NCBI GenBank assembly: GCA_015688915.1 | Contig: JAATGX010000041.1 | Coordinates: 1 to 20,514, forward strand | DNA: 20,514 nucleotides | DNA from: Desulfuromonadales bacterium | Lineage (GTDB): Bacteria > Desulfobacterota > Desulfuromonadia > Geobacterales > Pseudopelobacteraceae | Reading direction: 5' to 3' | In this document: positions 14,123-20,514 of the stretch, in pieces | How positions within the stretch are numbered: position 1 is the stretch's first letter | Layout: every line of letters begins with the position of its first letter | Position numbers and translations under genes: made by a program | The notes under the pieces: model-generated | Told to the model about the DNA's origin: nothing | Seen by the model: the letters and a program-made list of their open reading frames with translations, nothing else | Database searches by the model: none

Positions 14123-15679
14123 ATGGCTAAAATCACCAGGGCGCTGATCAGCGTCTCCGACAAGACAGGTATCATCGAATTTTCCAAGGAACTGGCCGGC
14201 TACGGCGTGGAGATCCTCTCCACCGGCGGCACCGCCAAGTTGCTGCGCGATGCGGGGCTGAGCGTCAAGGACGTATCCGAATTCACCGGGTTCCCCGAGA
14301 TGCTGGACGGCCGGGTCAAGACATTGCACCCCAAGGTGCACGGCGGCCTGCTGGGCATGCGTTCCAACCCGGAGCATGTGGCGAAGATGAAGGAACACGG
14401 CATCGAGAACATCGACATGGTGGTGGTCAACCTCTATCCCTTCGAGGCCACGGTTGCCAAGGAAGGGTGCCGGCTTGAGGACGCCATCGAGAATATCGAC
14501 ATCGGCGGCCCCACCATGCTGCGTTCCGCCGCCAAGAACCACCCGGACGTGACCGTGCTGGTGGACGCGGGCGACTACGCCGCGGTCCTGGCGGAGATGA
14601 AGGCCGGCAACGGCGCGGTTTCCCCCAAGACCAACTTCGGCCTGGCGGTCAAGGTATTCCAGCATACCGCCGCCTATGACGGCGCCATCTCCAACTATCT
14701 GGGGGCGCGCCTGGGCGAGTCGGTCGAGGCTTACCCCGCCACCTTCACCATCCAGGTGAAAAAGGCCCAGGATCTGCGCTACGGCGAGAACCCCCAGCAA
14801 TCGGCCGCCTTTTACGTGGAAAAGGGCGTGGCTGAACCGTGCGTTTCCAACGCCGTCCAGCTCCAGGGCAAGGAACTCTCCTTCAACAACATTATCGACC
14901 TGGACGCCGCCATCGAGACGGTCAAGGAATTCGAACAATCGGCCGCGGTCATCATCAAGCACACCAACCCCTGCGGCGTCGCCCTGGGCGACACACCGCT
15001 CAGCTCCTATCTGAAAGCCCGGGAATGCGATCCGGTCTCAGCCTTCGGCGGCATTGTCGGCTTCAACCGCCAGGTGGACGCCGCCACCGCCAGGGAGTTG
15101 ACCTCCACCTTCCTGGAGGCGGTCATTGCCCCCGGTTACAGCGACGAGGCGCTGGAGATCTTCACCGCCAAGAAGAACGTGCGGGTGATGCAGGTGCCGC
15201 TCCTGGCCGACTACGTCGCCGGCGGCTACGATCTGAAAAAGGTGGTCGGCGGCTTGCTGGTGCAGGGGCGCGACCTGGGCATGGTGCGAGCGGCCGAATG
15301 CAAGGTGGTGACCGAACGCGTGCCGACCGCCTCCGAATACGAGGCCCTGGACTTTGCCTGGCGGGTCGGCAAGCATGTCAAATCCAATGCCATCGTCTTC
15401 ACCAGCCGGGATCAGACCGTGGGGATCGGTGCCGGGCAGATGTCGCGGGTCGATTCCTCCCGTATCGCCGTCCAGAAAGCGCTTCTTCCCATCAAGGGGA
15501 CGGTGCTGGCCTCGGACGCCTTCTTCCCCTTCCGGGACGGCGTCGATGCCGCAGCCGAAGCCGGCGTAACCGCCATCATCCAGCCGGGCGGCAGCGTGCG
15601 CGACGACGAGGTGATCAAGGCGGCCAACGAGCACGGCATAGCCATGGTGTTCACCGGCATGCGGCATTTCCGGCACTGA
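14123..15679 (+). CDS. purH: Bifunctional AICAR transformylase / IMP cyclohydrolase PurH
   Basis: 518 aa from ATG 14123, with GAAGGAG 10 nt upstream. The frame continues upstream to 14027, but that part lies in the repeat and is rejected. The N-terminal MGS-like IMP cyclohydrolase domain has ISVSDKTGI, ILSTGGTAKLL and GRVKTLHPKVHGG (about residues 68-80). The C-terminal transformylase has DLRYGENPQQSAAFY, the catalytic Lys279-His280 in IIKHTNPCGVA, DPVSAFGGIVGFN, SNAIVF and DAFFPFRDGVD. It catalyses the last two steps of IMP synthesis in the cytoplasm, using 10-formyl-THF. The length is normal. It is the first of three pur genes in one direction and is flanked by two palindromic repeats. Confidence 0.98.
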   Translation: MAKITRALISVSDKTGIIEFSKELAGYGVEILSTGGTAKLLRDAGLSVKDVSEFTGFPEMLDGRVKTLHPKVHGGLLGMRSNPEHVAKMKEHGIENIDMVVVNLYPFEATVAKEGCRLEDAIENIDIGGPTMLRSAAKNHPDVTVLVDAGDYAAVLAEMKAGNGAVSPKTNFGLAVKVFQHTAAYDGAISNYLGARLGESVEAYPATFTIQVKKAQDLRYGENPQQSAAFYVEKGVAEPCVSNAVQLQGKELSFNNIIDLDAAIETVKEFEQSAAVIIKHTNPCGVALGDTPLSSYLKARECDPVSAFGGIVGFNRQVDAATARELTSTFLEAVIAPGYSDEALEIFTAKKNVRVMQVPLLADYVAGGYDLKKVVGGLLVQGRDLGMVRAAECKVVTERVPTASEYEALDFAWRVGKHVKSNAIVFTSRDQTVGIGAGQMSRVDSSRIAVQKALLPIKGTVLASDAFFPFRDGVDAAAEAGVTAIIQPGGSVRDDEVIKAANEHGIAMVFTGMRHFRH

Positions 15680-15693
15680 CAGACAAAAACTAC

Positions 15694-15831
15694 ATCTGCC
15701 ACAGAGACACAGAGACGCAGAGGAAAAACAAAGCGGAGAAAAAATCGGAAGCCTGCGGTTTTTTAACGCCCTAATTTTGTTTCTCTTCTGTTTCTGCCTT
15801 TGCAGTTCTCTGTGTCTCCGTGGCAGATTTT
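15694..15831 (+). repeat. Palindromic repeat copy B (downstream of purH)
   Basis: ATCTGCCACAGAGACACAGAG (15694-15714) is inverted at 15808-15828 with one mismatch in 21, followed by TTTT to 15831. The inner part contains AAGCCTGCGGTTTTTT, possibly a weak terminator. The right end stops three bases before the purD ribosome binding site. Confidence 0.85.
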
Positions 15832-15848
15832 GATTGGAGAGTACATCT

Positions 15849-17126
15849 ATGAAAGTCCTTGTGGTCGGCGGCGGTGGCCGCGAACATGCGCTGGTGTGGA
15901 AGATAGCCCAGTCGCCGCTGGTGGATACCATCTATTGCGCGCCGGGCAATCCGGGCACCGCGGCCCTGGCGGAAAACGTCGCCATCAATGTGGATGAGGT
16001 CGATGTCCTGCTGGAATTTGCCAAGGCCGAGAAGATCGACCTGACCGTGGTCGGTCCTGAACAGCCGCTCTCCATGGGGATTGTGGACCTGTTCGAGGAG
16101 CACGGCCTGAAGGTTTTCGGCCCGCGCAAGAATGCCGCCATCATCGAAGCCAGCAAGGCCTTTTCCAAGGACCTGATGCAGAAGTACCACGTGCCTACCG
16201 CTGCCTACGGGGTGTTCAGCGAGGTTGGACCGGCCGTGGCGTTTATCGAGCGGACCGGCACGCCGATCGTGGTCAAGGCCGACGGCCTGGCGGCCGGCAA
16301 AGGGGTGATCATCGCCCAAACCCGTGAAGAAGCGGTGGCGGCGGTGACCGACATGCTGAGCGGCAACGCCTTTGGTTCGGCCGGTTCCCGCGTGGTGATC
16401 GAGGAGTTCCTGACCGGCGAGGAGGCCTCCTTCCTGGCCATCACCGACGGCACGCACATCATCCCCCTGGCCAGCGCCCAGGATCACAAGGCGATCTTCG
16501 ACAACGATCTCGGCCCCAACACCGGCGGCATGGGCGCCTATTCGCCCGCGCCGGTGGTCACGCCGGCCGTGCACGAAAACGCCATGCAGCAGGTCCTGCG
16601 CCGGGCCGTGGACGGCATGGCGGCCGAGGGGCGCCCTTATCGCGGCGTGCTCTATGCCGGGCTGATGGTGACCGGCGATCAGGTCAAGACCTTGGAGTTC
16701 AACGCCCGCTTCGGCGACCCCGAATGCCAGCCCCTCCTGATGCGGATGAAGTCGGACATCGTGCCGGTGCTGCTGGCCGTGGCCGATGGCGACCTGTCGG
16801 GTGTACAGATCGAGTGGCACGACAAGGCCGCGGTCTGCGTGGTCATGGCGGCCGAGGGGTATCCCGGCGACTACCGCAAGGGGGACGCGATTTCCGGCCT
16901 TGACGATGCCGCCGACCTGGACGACGTGTACGTCTTCCACGCCGGCACCACCCTGAAGGATGATCGCTGCGTGACCAACGGTGGCCGGGTGCTGGGGGTC
17001 ACGGCCCTGGGCGACACGGTGCAACACGCCATCGACCGCGCCTACCAGGGGGTCGGCCGCATCACCTGGCCCGGCGTCCAGTTCCGCACGGACATCGGCA
17101 GGAAGGCGATTGGCCGCACCAGATAA
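15849..17126 (+). CDS. purD: Phosphoribosylamine-glycine ligase PurD
   Basis: 425 aa from ATG 15849, with TTGGAGAG 7 nt upstream. A start at 15834 would lie in the ribosome binding site and is rejected. The ATP-grasp enzyme joins glycine to phosphoribosylamine. The N-domain begins MKVLVVGGGGREHALVWKIAQ. Next come TVVGPEQPL, FGPRKNAAIIEASKAFSK, the ATP loop VVKADGLAAGKGVIIA, EEFLTGEEASFLAI, PLASAQDHKAI, GPNTGGMGAYSPAP and FNARFGDPECQPLL. The length is typical. It follows purH across a repeat element and is 38 bp upstream of purE, so the three genes are probably transcribed together, perhaps with attenuation at the repeat. Confidence 0.98.
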   Translation: MKVLVVGGGGREHALVWKIAQSPLVDTIYCAPGNPGTAALAENVAINVDEVDVLLEFAKAEKIDLTVVGPEQPLSMGIVDLFEEHGLKVFGPRKNAAIIEASKAFSKDLMQKYHVPTAAYGVFSEVGPAVAFIERTGTPIVVKADGLAAGKGVIIAQTREEAVAAVTDMLSGNAFGSAGSRVVIEEFLTGEEASFLAITDGTHIIPLASAQDHKAIFDNDLGPNTGGMGAYSPAPVVTPAVHENAMQQVLRRAVDGMAAEGRPYRGVLYAGLMVTGDQVKTLEFNARFGDPECQPLLMRMKSDIVPVLLAVADGDLSGVQIEWHDKAAVCVVMAAEGYPGDYRKGDAISGLDDAADLDDVYVFHAGTTLKDDRCVTNGGRVLGVTALGDTVQHAIDRAYQGVGRITWPGVQFRTDIGRKAIGRTR

Positions 17127-17164
17127 ATCACGGGAAAACGCAACAACGGGAATCGGGAGGGAAG

Positions 17165-17668
17165 ATGGAAGGATCGCCGCAGGTATTGATTATCATGGGA
17201 AGCGACTCGGATCTGCCGGTCATGCGGGAGGCGTCGGATATCCTGAAGCAGTTCGGGATTCCCTGGGAGATACGCATATCATCGGCCCACCGCTCGCCGG
17301 CCAGGACCATGGCGCTCGCCGCGGAAGCGGCCGGCAGGGGGATCAGGATCATCATCGCCGGTGCGGGCATGGCGGCCCATCTGGCAGGGGTCGTCGCCGC
17401 CAAGACCACCCTGCCGGTGATCGGGGTGCCCATGCCGGGCGGTGCGCTGAACGGCGTGGACGCCCTCTATTCCACGGTTCAGATGCCCGGCGGCATTCCG
17501 GTGGCAACCATGGCGATCGGCAAGGCCGGCGCCAGGAACGCCGGCCTGTTCGCCGTGCAGATACTTGCGCTGACCGATGAGCGCCTGGCTGACGCGCTGC
17601 GGAACTATCGCCTGGATATGGAACGGGAGGTTGAGCGCAAGGATGCCGATCTCCAGGCCGCACAATAG
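17165..17668 (+). CDS. purE: N5-carboxyaminoimidazole ribonucleotide mutase PurE (class I)
   Basis: 167 aa from ATG 17165, preceded by GGGAGG. Class I PurE converts N5-CAIR to CAIR in the cytoplasm. Visible features are IMGSDSDLPVM (about residues 10-20), the SSAHRSPARTM active-site loop (His near 42), AGAGMAAHLAGVVAAKTTLPVIGVPM (two parts, about 65-90) and STVQMPGGIPVATMAIG. The C-terminal tail of about 15 charged residues is normal. Bacteria with class I PurE normally also have PurK, which is not in this window. It is followed by the cytochrome gene after 77 bp. Confidence 0.97.
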   Translation: MEGSPQVLIIMGSDSDLPVMREASDILKQFGIPWEIRISSAHRSPARTMALAAEAAGRGIRIIIAGAGMAAHLAGVVAAKTTLPVIGVPMPGGALNGVDALYSTVQMPGGIPVATMAIGKAGARNAGLFAVQILALTDERLADALRNYRLDMEREVERKDADLQAAQ

Positions 17669-17684
17669 TGTATACGGTTTTTGC

Positions 17685-17711
17685 TTGACACTGTTGTTTC
17701 ATCTGTAGTAC
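17685..17711 (+). promoter_or_regulatory. Possible promoter of the cytochrome c7 gene
   Basis: A perfect TTGACA (17685-17690) lies 55-60 bp before the start codon. The only -10 candidate is TAGTAC (17706-17711) after a 15-bp spacer, which is poor, so an activator may be needed. A separate promoter is expected because the cytochrome has its own terminator. Confidence 0.35.
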
Positions 17712-17745
17712 CAAAATTCAAAATTTCCCGAAGGAGGTGTACGAA

Positions 17746-18018
17746 ATGAAGAAGATTGCTATTGCGGTGCTTGTCCTCGTTGCATTTACAGGGTCTGCCT
17801 TTGCCGCCGACGAAATCTCTTTGCCCGCCAAGAACGGAAATGTGAACTTCACCCACAAGAAACACCAGGAGTTGCTGAAGGACTGTAAGGTGTGCCACGA
17901 AAAAGCTCCCGGCACGATCGAGGGCTTTGGCAAGGACGCTGCGCACAAGCTCTGTAAGGGGTGTCATGAGGTCAAAAAGGCAGGTCCGGTGAAATGTGGC
18001 GAATGCCACAAAAAATAG
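17746..18018 (+). CDS. Periplasmic triheme cytochrome c7 (PpcA family)
   Basis: 90-aa precursor from ATG 17746, preceded by AAGGAGG 8 nt upstream. A signal peptide (MKKIAIAVLVLVAFTGSAFA) is followed by cleavage before ADEISLPAK, leaving about 70 residues. There are three CxxCH haem motifs, CKVCH, CKGCH and CGECH, with further His ligands in FTHKKHQELL and AAHKLCK. The segments AKNGNVNFTHKKHQ, EGFG and KCGECHKK match PpcA-type c7 cytochromes, periplasmic electron carriers between inner and outer membrane in metal reduction by Geobacter. It is monocistronic (own terminator) and lies just upstream of ResB/CcsA, which could mature it. Which Ppc paralogue it is cannot be settled here. Confidence 0.93.
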   Translation: MKKIAIAVLVLVAFTGSAFAADEISLPAKNGNVNFTHKKHQELLKDCKVCHEKAPGTIEGFGKDAAHKLCKGCHEVKKAGPVKCGECHKK

Positions 18019-18048
18019 GTCCTGTTCCCGAGTTTCGCGCCGTACCGA

Positions 18049-18080
18049 GGGATAACAATCCAACATTGTTATCCCTTTTT
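18049..18080 (+). terminator. Strong intrinsic terminator after the cytochrome c7 gene
   Basis: A perfect 11-bp stem, GGGATAACAAT (18049-18059) with ATTGTTATCCC (18065-18075), encloses the loop CCAAC and is followed by TTTTT. It lies 31 bp beyond the stop codon. Confidence 0.9.
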
Positions 18081-18147
18081 AGTTCCACCGCCCGCCGCTT
18101 TCCCCCTTGGAGAGAAAATAAATATACCTCTTTTCCGAATTTTGGGC

Positions 18148-18153
18148 TATAAA
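18148..18153 (+). promoter_or_regulatory. Possible -10 element for resB
   Basis: TATAAA (18148-18153) lies in an AT-rich gap after the terminator, 56 bp before the resB start. No convincing -35 box is at 16-18 bp, so this is weak. Confidence 0.25.
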
Positions 18154-18208
18154 TACCACCTCACGTGCTTCACCACACCCCTATACCCATCACCACCTGG
18201 AGACACCA

Positions 18209-19576
18209 TTGGCAACCACGGAACGCAGCTTTATCGACGCAGTCTGGGATTTCTTCTGTTCGCTCAAACTAACCATATCTCTCCTGATTTCATTGGCGCT
18301 CACCTCCATCATCGGGACCATCATCCCCCAGGGACCGGTACCGCCGGAATACGTTGCCCAGATCAGTCCCATCAAGCTCCAGATTTATACCAAGCTCGGC
18401 TTTTTCGACATGTACCACTCCTGGTGGTTCATAACCCTTTTGTACGTCTTCAGCCTTAACCTCACCAGTTGTTCCATCAAACGCCTGCCCCATGTCTTCA
18501 AATTCATCTCCGAACCGACACTCGTGCTCGCTGAGACCATGAGGAATTCCTTTTCTTTGAAAAAGGAGGTCGCATTCTCAGGATCGCTTGAGGCGGGGCG
18601 TGAAAAGCTGAAGGAATTTCTGGGACGCGAATTCGCCAGCCCCGTGGTGAGCGAGCATAACGGCGAATACCACCTCTTTGCCCAGAAAAATCCCTGGTGC
18701 CGCTTGGGCGTCTATGTGGTCCATCTCAGCATACTGGTGATCTTTGTGGGGGCCATTCTCGGTTCTCTGTTCGGTTACAAGGGATTTGTGACCATCGTCG
18801 AGGGGAGCAGCATCTCCAGCCTTGAGACACGTAGCGGGAAACATATCCCCCTGGGCTTCGACCTCCGCTGTGACCAGTTTTCCGCCACGTTCTACAACAC
18901 CTGTTCACCAAAGGAATTCAAGAGCATCCTGACCGTTCTGGAAAATGGCAAACCGGTCAAGGATTACACCAATGTGCGGATTGTGGTGAATGAACCGTTG
19001 ACCTACAAGGGGATCACCTTTTACCAGTCGAGTTACGGCCAGTCCAACGAGGAGAGCGAGCATTATTTCTCCGTGGCTCCGCTCCATGGCGGCACGGCCG
19101 AACGTTTTGCCGCCCGCGAAGGGGGAGCCGTCGTGTCGCTCAAGAGCGGCGCCACATTCAAACTGCTGGAAGCGACCCAGGAAGTGCGCCAGTTCATGCC
19201 CGAATTCTCCGGCCCCGCCGCCCGGGTCGAGGTAACCTTCAAGGGAAAGGCACCCCAGACCTATATCATCCTCAAGAACTATCCCGAGATCAACGCCCAG
19301 CGCGGCGATGAGTTGATATTCAACTATGAAGGGTCGAACGCCAAAATGTACACCGGCTTACAGGTGGCCAAGGACCCGGGCGTGTGGGTCGTCTGGCTCG
19401 GGTGTACCCTGATGGTTGTCGGCCTGTTCATCGCGTTTTTCATGTCGCACAAGCGGGTATGGGTGGTCGTGTCAAAGGGGCACGTCCGCATGTATGCCAA
19501 TGCCAGCAAAAATCAGGCGGCGTTTCAGCCGCAGTTTGAGGAGTTGGCGCAGAAGTTCGGCGATCTCAAAATCTAG
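18209..19576 (+). CDS. resB: ResB-family System II cytochrome c biogenesis protein
   Basis: 455 aa from a TTG at 18209, with TGGAGA 6 nt upstream. ResB (Ccs1) and CcsA together export haem and attach it to apocytochromes at the outer face of the inner membrane. Visible features are membrane segments at about residues 20-40 (LTISLLISLALTSIIGTIIP), 70-90 (WWFITLLYVFSLNLTSCSIKR), about 168-190 (LGVYVVHLSILVIFVGAILG) and near 390-415. A large periplasmic domain lies between the third and last, including YTNVRIVVNEPLTYKGITFYQSSYG. The GTIIPQ and VYVVHLS segments are typical of ResB. It is 18 bp upstream of ccsA, so the two are co-transcribed. Confidence 0.93.
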   Translation: MATTERSFIDAVWDFFCSLKLTISLLISLALTSIIGTIIPQGPVPPEYVAQISPIKLQIYTKLGFFDMYHSWWFITLLYVFSLNLTSCSIKRLPHVFKFISEPTLVLAETMRNSFSLKKEVAFSGSLEAGREKLKEFLGREFASPVVSEHNGEYHLFAQKNPWCRLGVYVVHLSILVIFVGAILGSLFGYKGFVTIVEGSSISSLETRSGKHIPLGFDLRCDQFSATFYNTCSPKEFKSILTVLENGKPVKDYTNVRIVVNEPLTYKGITFYQSSYGQSNEESEHYFSVAPLHGGTAERFAAREGGAVVSLKSGATFKLLEATQEVRQFMPEFSGPAARVEVTFKGKAPQTYIILKNYPEINAQRGDELIFNYEGSNAKMYTGLQVAKDPGVWVVWLGCTLMVVGLFIAFFMSHKRVWVVVSKGHVRMYANASKNQAAFQPQFEELAQKFGDLKI

Positions 19577-19594
19577 CGGAGGTTACAAACAGTT

Positions 19595-20452
19595 ATGACC
19601 AGTTCGCTCCTTTTCAACGTGACGACGCTTGCCTACATGGCATCCATGGTCGTCTTTTTCGCCTTTATCGCCAGCAAGAACAAGTCCGTTGGCGTGGCCG
19701 GCAGCATGATCGCCTACGCCGGTTTCATCATCCAGACCGTTGCCATCGGGTTACGCTGGAAGGAATCCTACGACCTGGGGGTCGGCCATGCGCCGCTCTC
19801 CAATCTCTACGAGTCGGTGGTCTTCTTCTCGTGGACCATCATCCTGATCTTTGCCTTCATCGATATAAAGTACAAGTACCGGGTCGTGGGGGCGTTCGTC
19901 GTCCCCTTTGCCCTCCTGGGCATGACCTGGGCTCAGCTCGGCCTTGGCAACGGCATCGAACCGCTGGTACCGGCCCTGCAAAGCAACTGGCTGCTGTATC
20001 ACGTCGTCACCTGCTTCCTCGGCTACGCCGCCTTTGCCGTGGCCTGCGGCATCTCCATCATGTACCTGATCAAGGCAAAATTCGAGGAGGGCGCCTCCGA
20101 GGCTTCGGCAGGAGGCCTGATGGCCATGTTTCCGCCGACCCGGGTGCTGGACGACCTGAACTACCGGGCCATCATGATAGGCTTCCCCTTGCTGACCCTG
20201 GGCATCATCACCGGCGCAGCCTGGGCCAACTACGCCTGGGGCACCTACTGGAGCTGGGACCCCAAGGAAACCTGGTCCCTGATCGTCTGGTTCGTGTACG
20301 CCGCGTTCCTGCATGCGCGCTTCACCAGGGGATGGGTCGGCAAGCGGGCCGCCTGGCTCTCCATCATCGGCTTCGCCGCCACCATCTTCTGCTACCTGGG
20401 GGTCAACCTGTTCCTGTCCGGGCTGCACAGCTACGGCAGTTCCAAGATGTAA
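19595..20452 (+). CDS. ccsA: CcsA/ResC haem-handling cytochrome c synthase subunit
   Basis: 285 aa, ATG 19595, with GGAGG about 12 nt upstream. About eight membrane helices are visible. The tryptophan-rich haem-binding WWD motif is clear near residues 208-225 (WANYAWGTYWSWDPKETW). Other features are HAPLSNLYES (about residues 66-75), with the first conserved His, NWLLYHVVTCFLGYAAFA and the C-terminal GVNLFLSGLHSYG. This is the channel and synthase partner of ResB in System II. It is transcribed with resB. The remaining 60 bp to the window end contain a short GGAGAG/CTCTCC hairpin and no supportable gene. Confidence 0.95.
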   Translation: MTSSLLFNVTTLAYMASMVVFFAFIASKNKSVGVAGSMIAYAGFIIQTVAIGLRWKESYDLGVGHAPLSNLYESVVFFSWTIILIFAFIDIKYKYRVVGAFVVPFALLGMTWAQLGLGNGIEPLVPALQSNWLLYHVVTCFLGYAAFAVACGISIMYLIKAKFEEGASEASAGGLMAMFPPTRVLDDLNYRAIMIGFPLLTLGIITGAAWANYAWGTYWSWDPKETWSLIVWFVYAAFLHARFTRGWVGKRAAWLSIIGFAATIFCYLGVNLFLSGLHSYGSSKM

Positions 20453-20514
20453 CAAGGAGAGCGGAGGTAGTAACCTCTCCATAAACGTGCAGGTAATCGA
20501 CCACCCGCTTTGCG

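Noticed and set aside
15771..17027. 418-aa open frame on the minus strand
   Set aside because: Antisense to purD and running into the repeat; its His/Gly/Arg-rich composition is typical of a shadow in high-GC DNA.
20453..20514. Possible start of a next gene (GTG 20487, reading QVIDHPLC)
   Set aside because: Only nine codons are visible, the nearest GGAGG is too far upstream and partly in a hairpin, and no family can be recognised.

Overview
The window looks like a chromosomal segment of a Geobacter-type bacterium (Geobacteraceae / Desulfuromonadales). I infer this from a PpcA-like triheme cytochrome c7 next to System II cytochrome c maturation genes (ResB/CcsA), a selenocysteine-containing SelD, a fused ThiE-ThiD protein with a short-form ThiC, high G+C, and dispersed C/G-rich and 'CCACAGAGACACAGAG'-type repeats. 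The assignment rests on gene content and memory of related genomes, not on a search.

Layout. (1) 1-3600 is an accessory, decaying region. It holds the end of a hypothetical envelope-type gene, a short signal-peptide ORF that runs into a frameshifted conserved small gene, a small CxxC protein, a TumE-like toxin with an HTH antitoxin, an orphan coding remnant, and a P4-type tyrosine integrase broken by one in-frame TAA. The integrase lies just downstream of a tRNA-Ser(CGA) gene (3603-3690), which is the likely integration target. (2) 3772-6810 is a minus-strand run of small housekeeping and accessory genes: EamA exporter, Nudix hydrolase, LysE/RhtB exporter, cupin protein, and a membrane sensor-like protein without an output domain. 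A 67-aa membrane protein diverges from it. (3) 7163-10184 is the minus-strand thiamin operon: promoter, TPP riboswitch with an intrinsic terminator, thiED fusion, thiC. (4) 10313-20452 is plus-strand: alr (TTG start), a cluster of C/G-rich hairpins, selD with an in-frame UGA, an overlapping RACo-like ASKHA ATPase gene carrying an in-frame palindromic repeat, purH between two copies of a palindromic repeat, purD, purE, a triheme c7 cytochrome with a strong terminator, resB and ccsA/resC.

How the genes fit together. ThiED and ThiC make HMP-PP and thiamin phosphate under TPP feedback. PurH, PurD and PurE are purine-biosynthesis enzymes; AIR, made by the purine pathway, is also the ThiC substrate. 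SelD makes selenophosphate, probably for its own Sec codon and other selenoproteins. ResB and CcsA attach haem to exported cytochromes such as the adjacent c7 protein.

I see no wholly new defence or mobile system. The most interesting items are the Sec-recoded selD and its coupled, ferredoxin-less RACo-like partner, the repeat element inside that partner's coding sequence, the paired elements around purH, and the decaying tRNA-Ser integration site with its intact TumE-type toxin-antitoxin pair.
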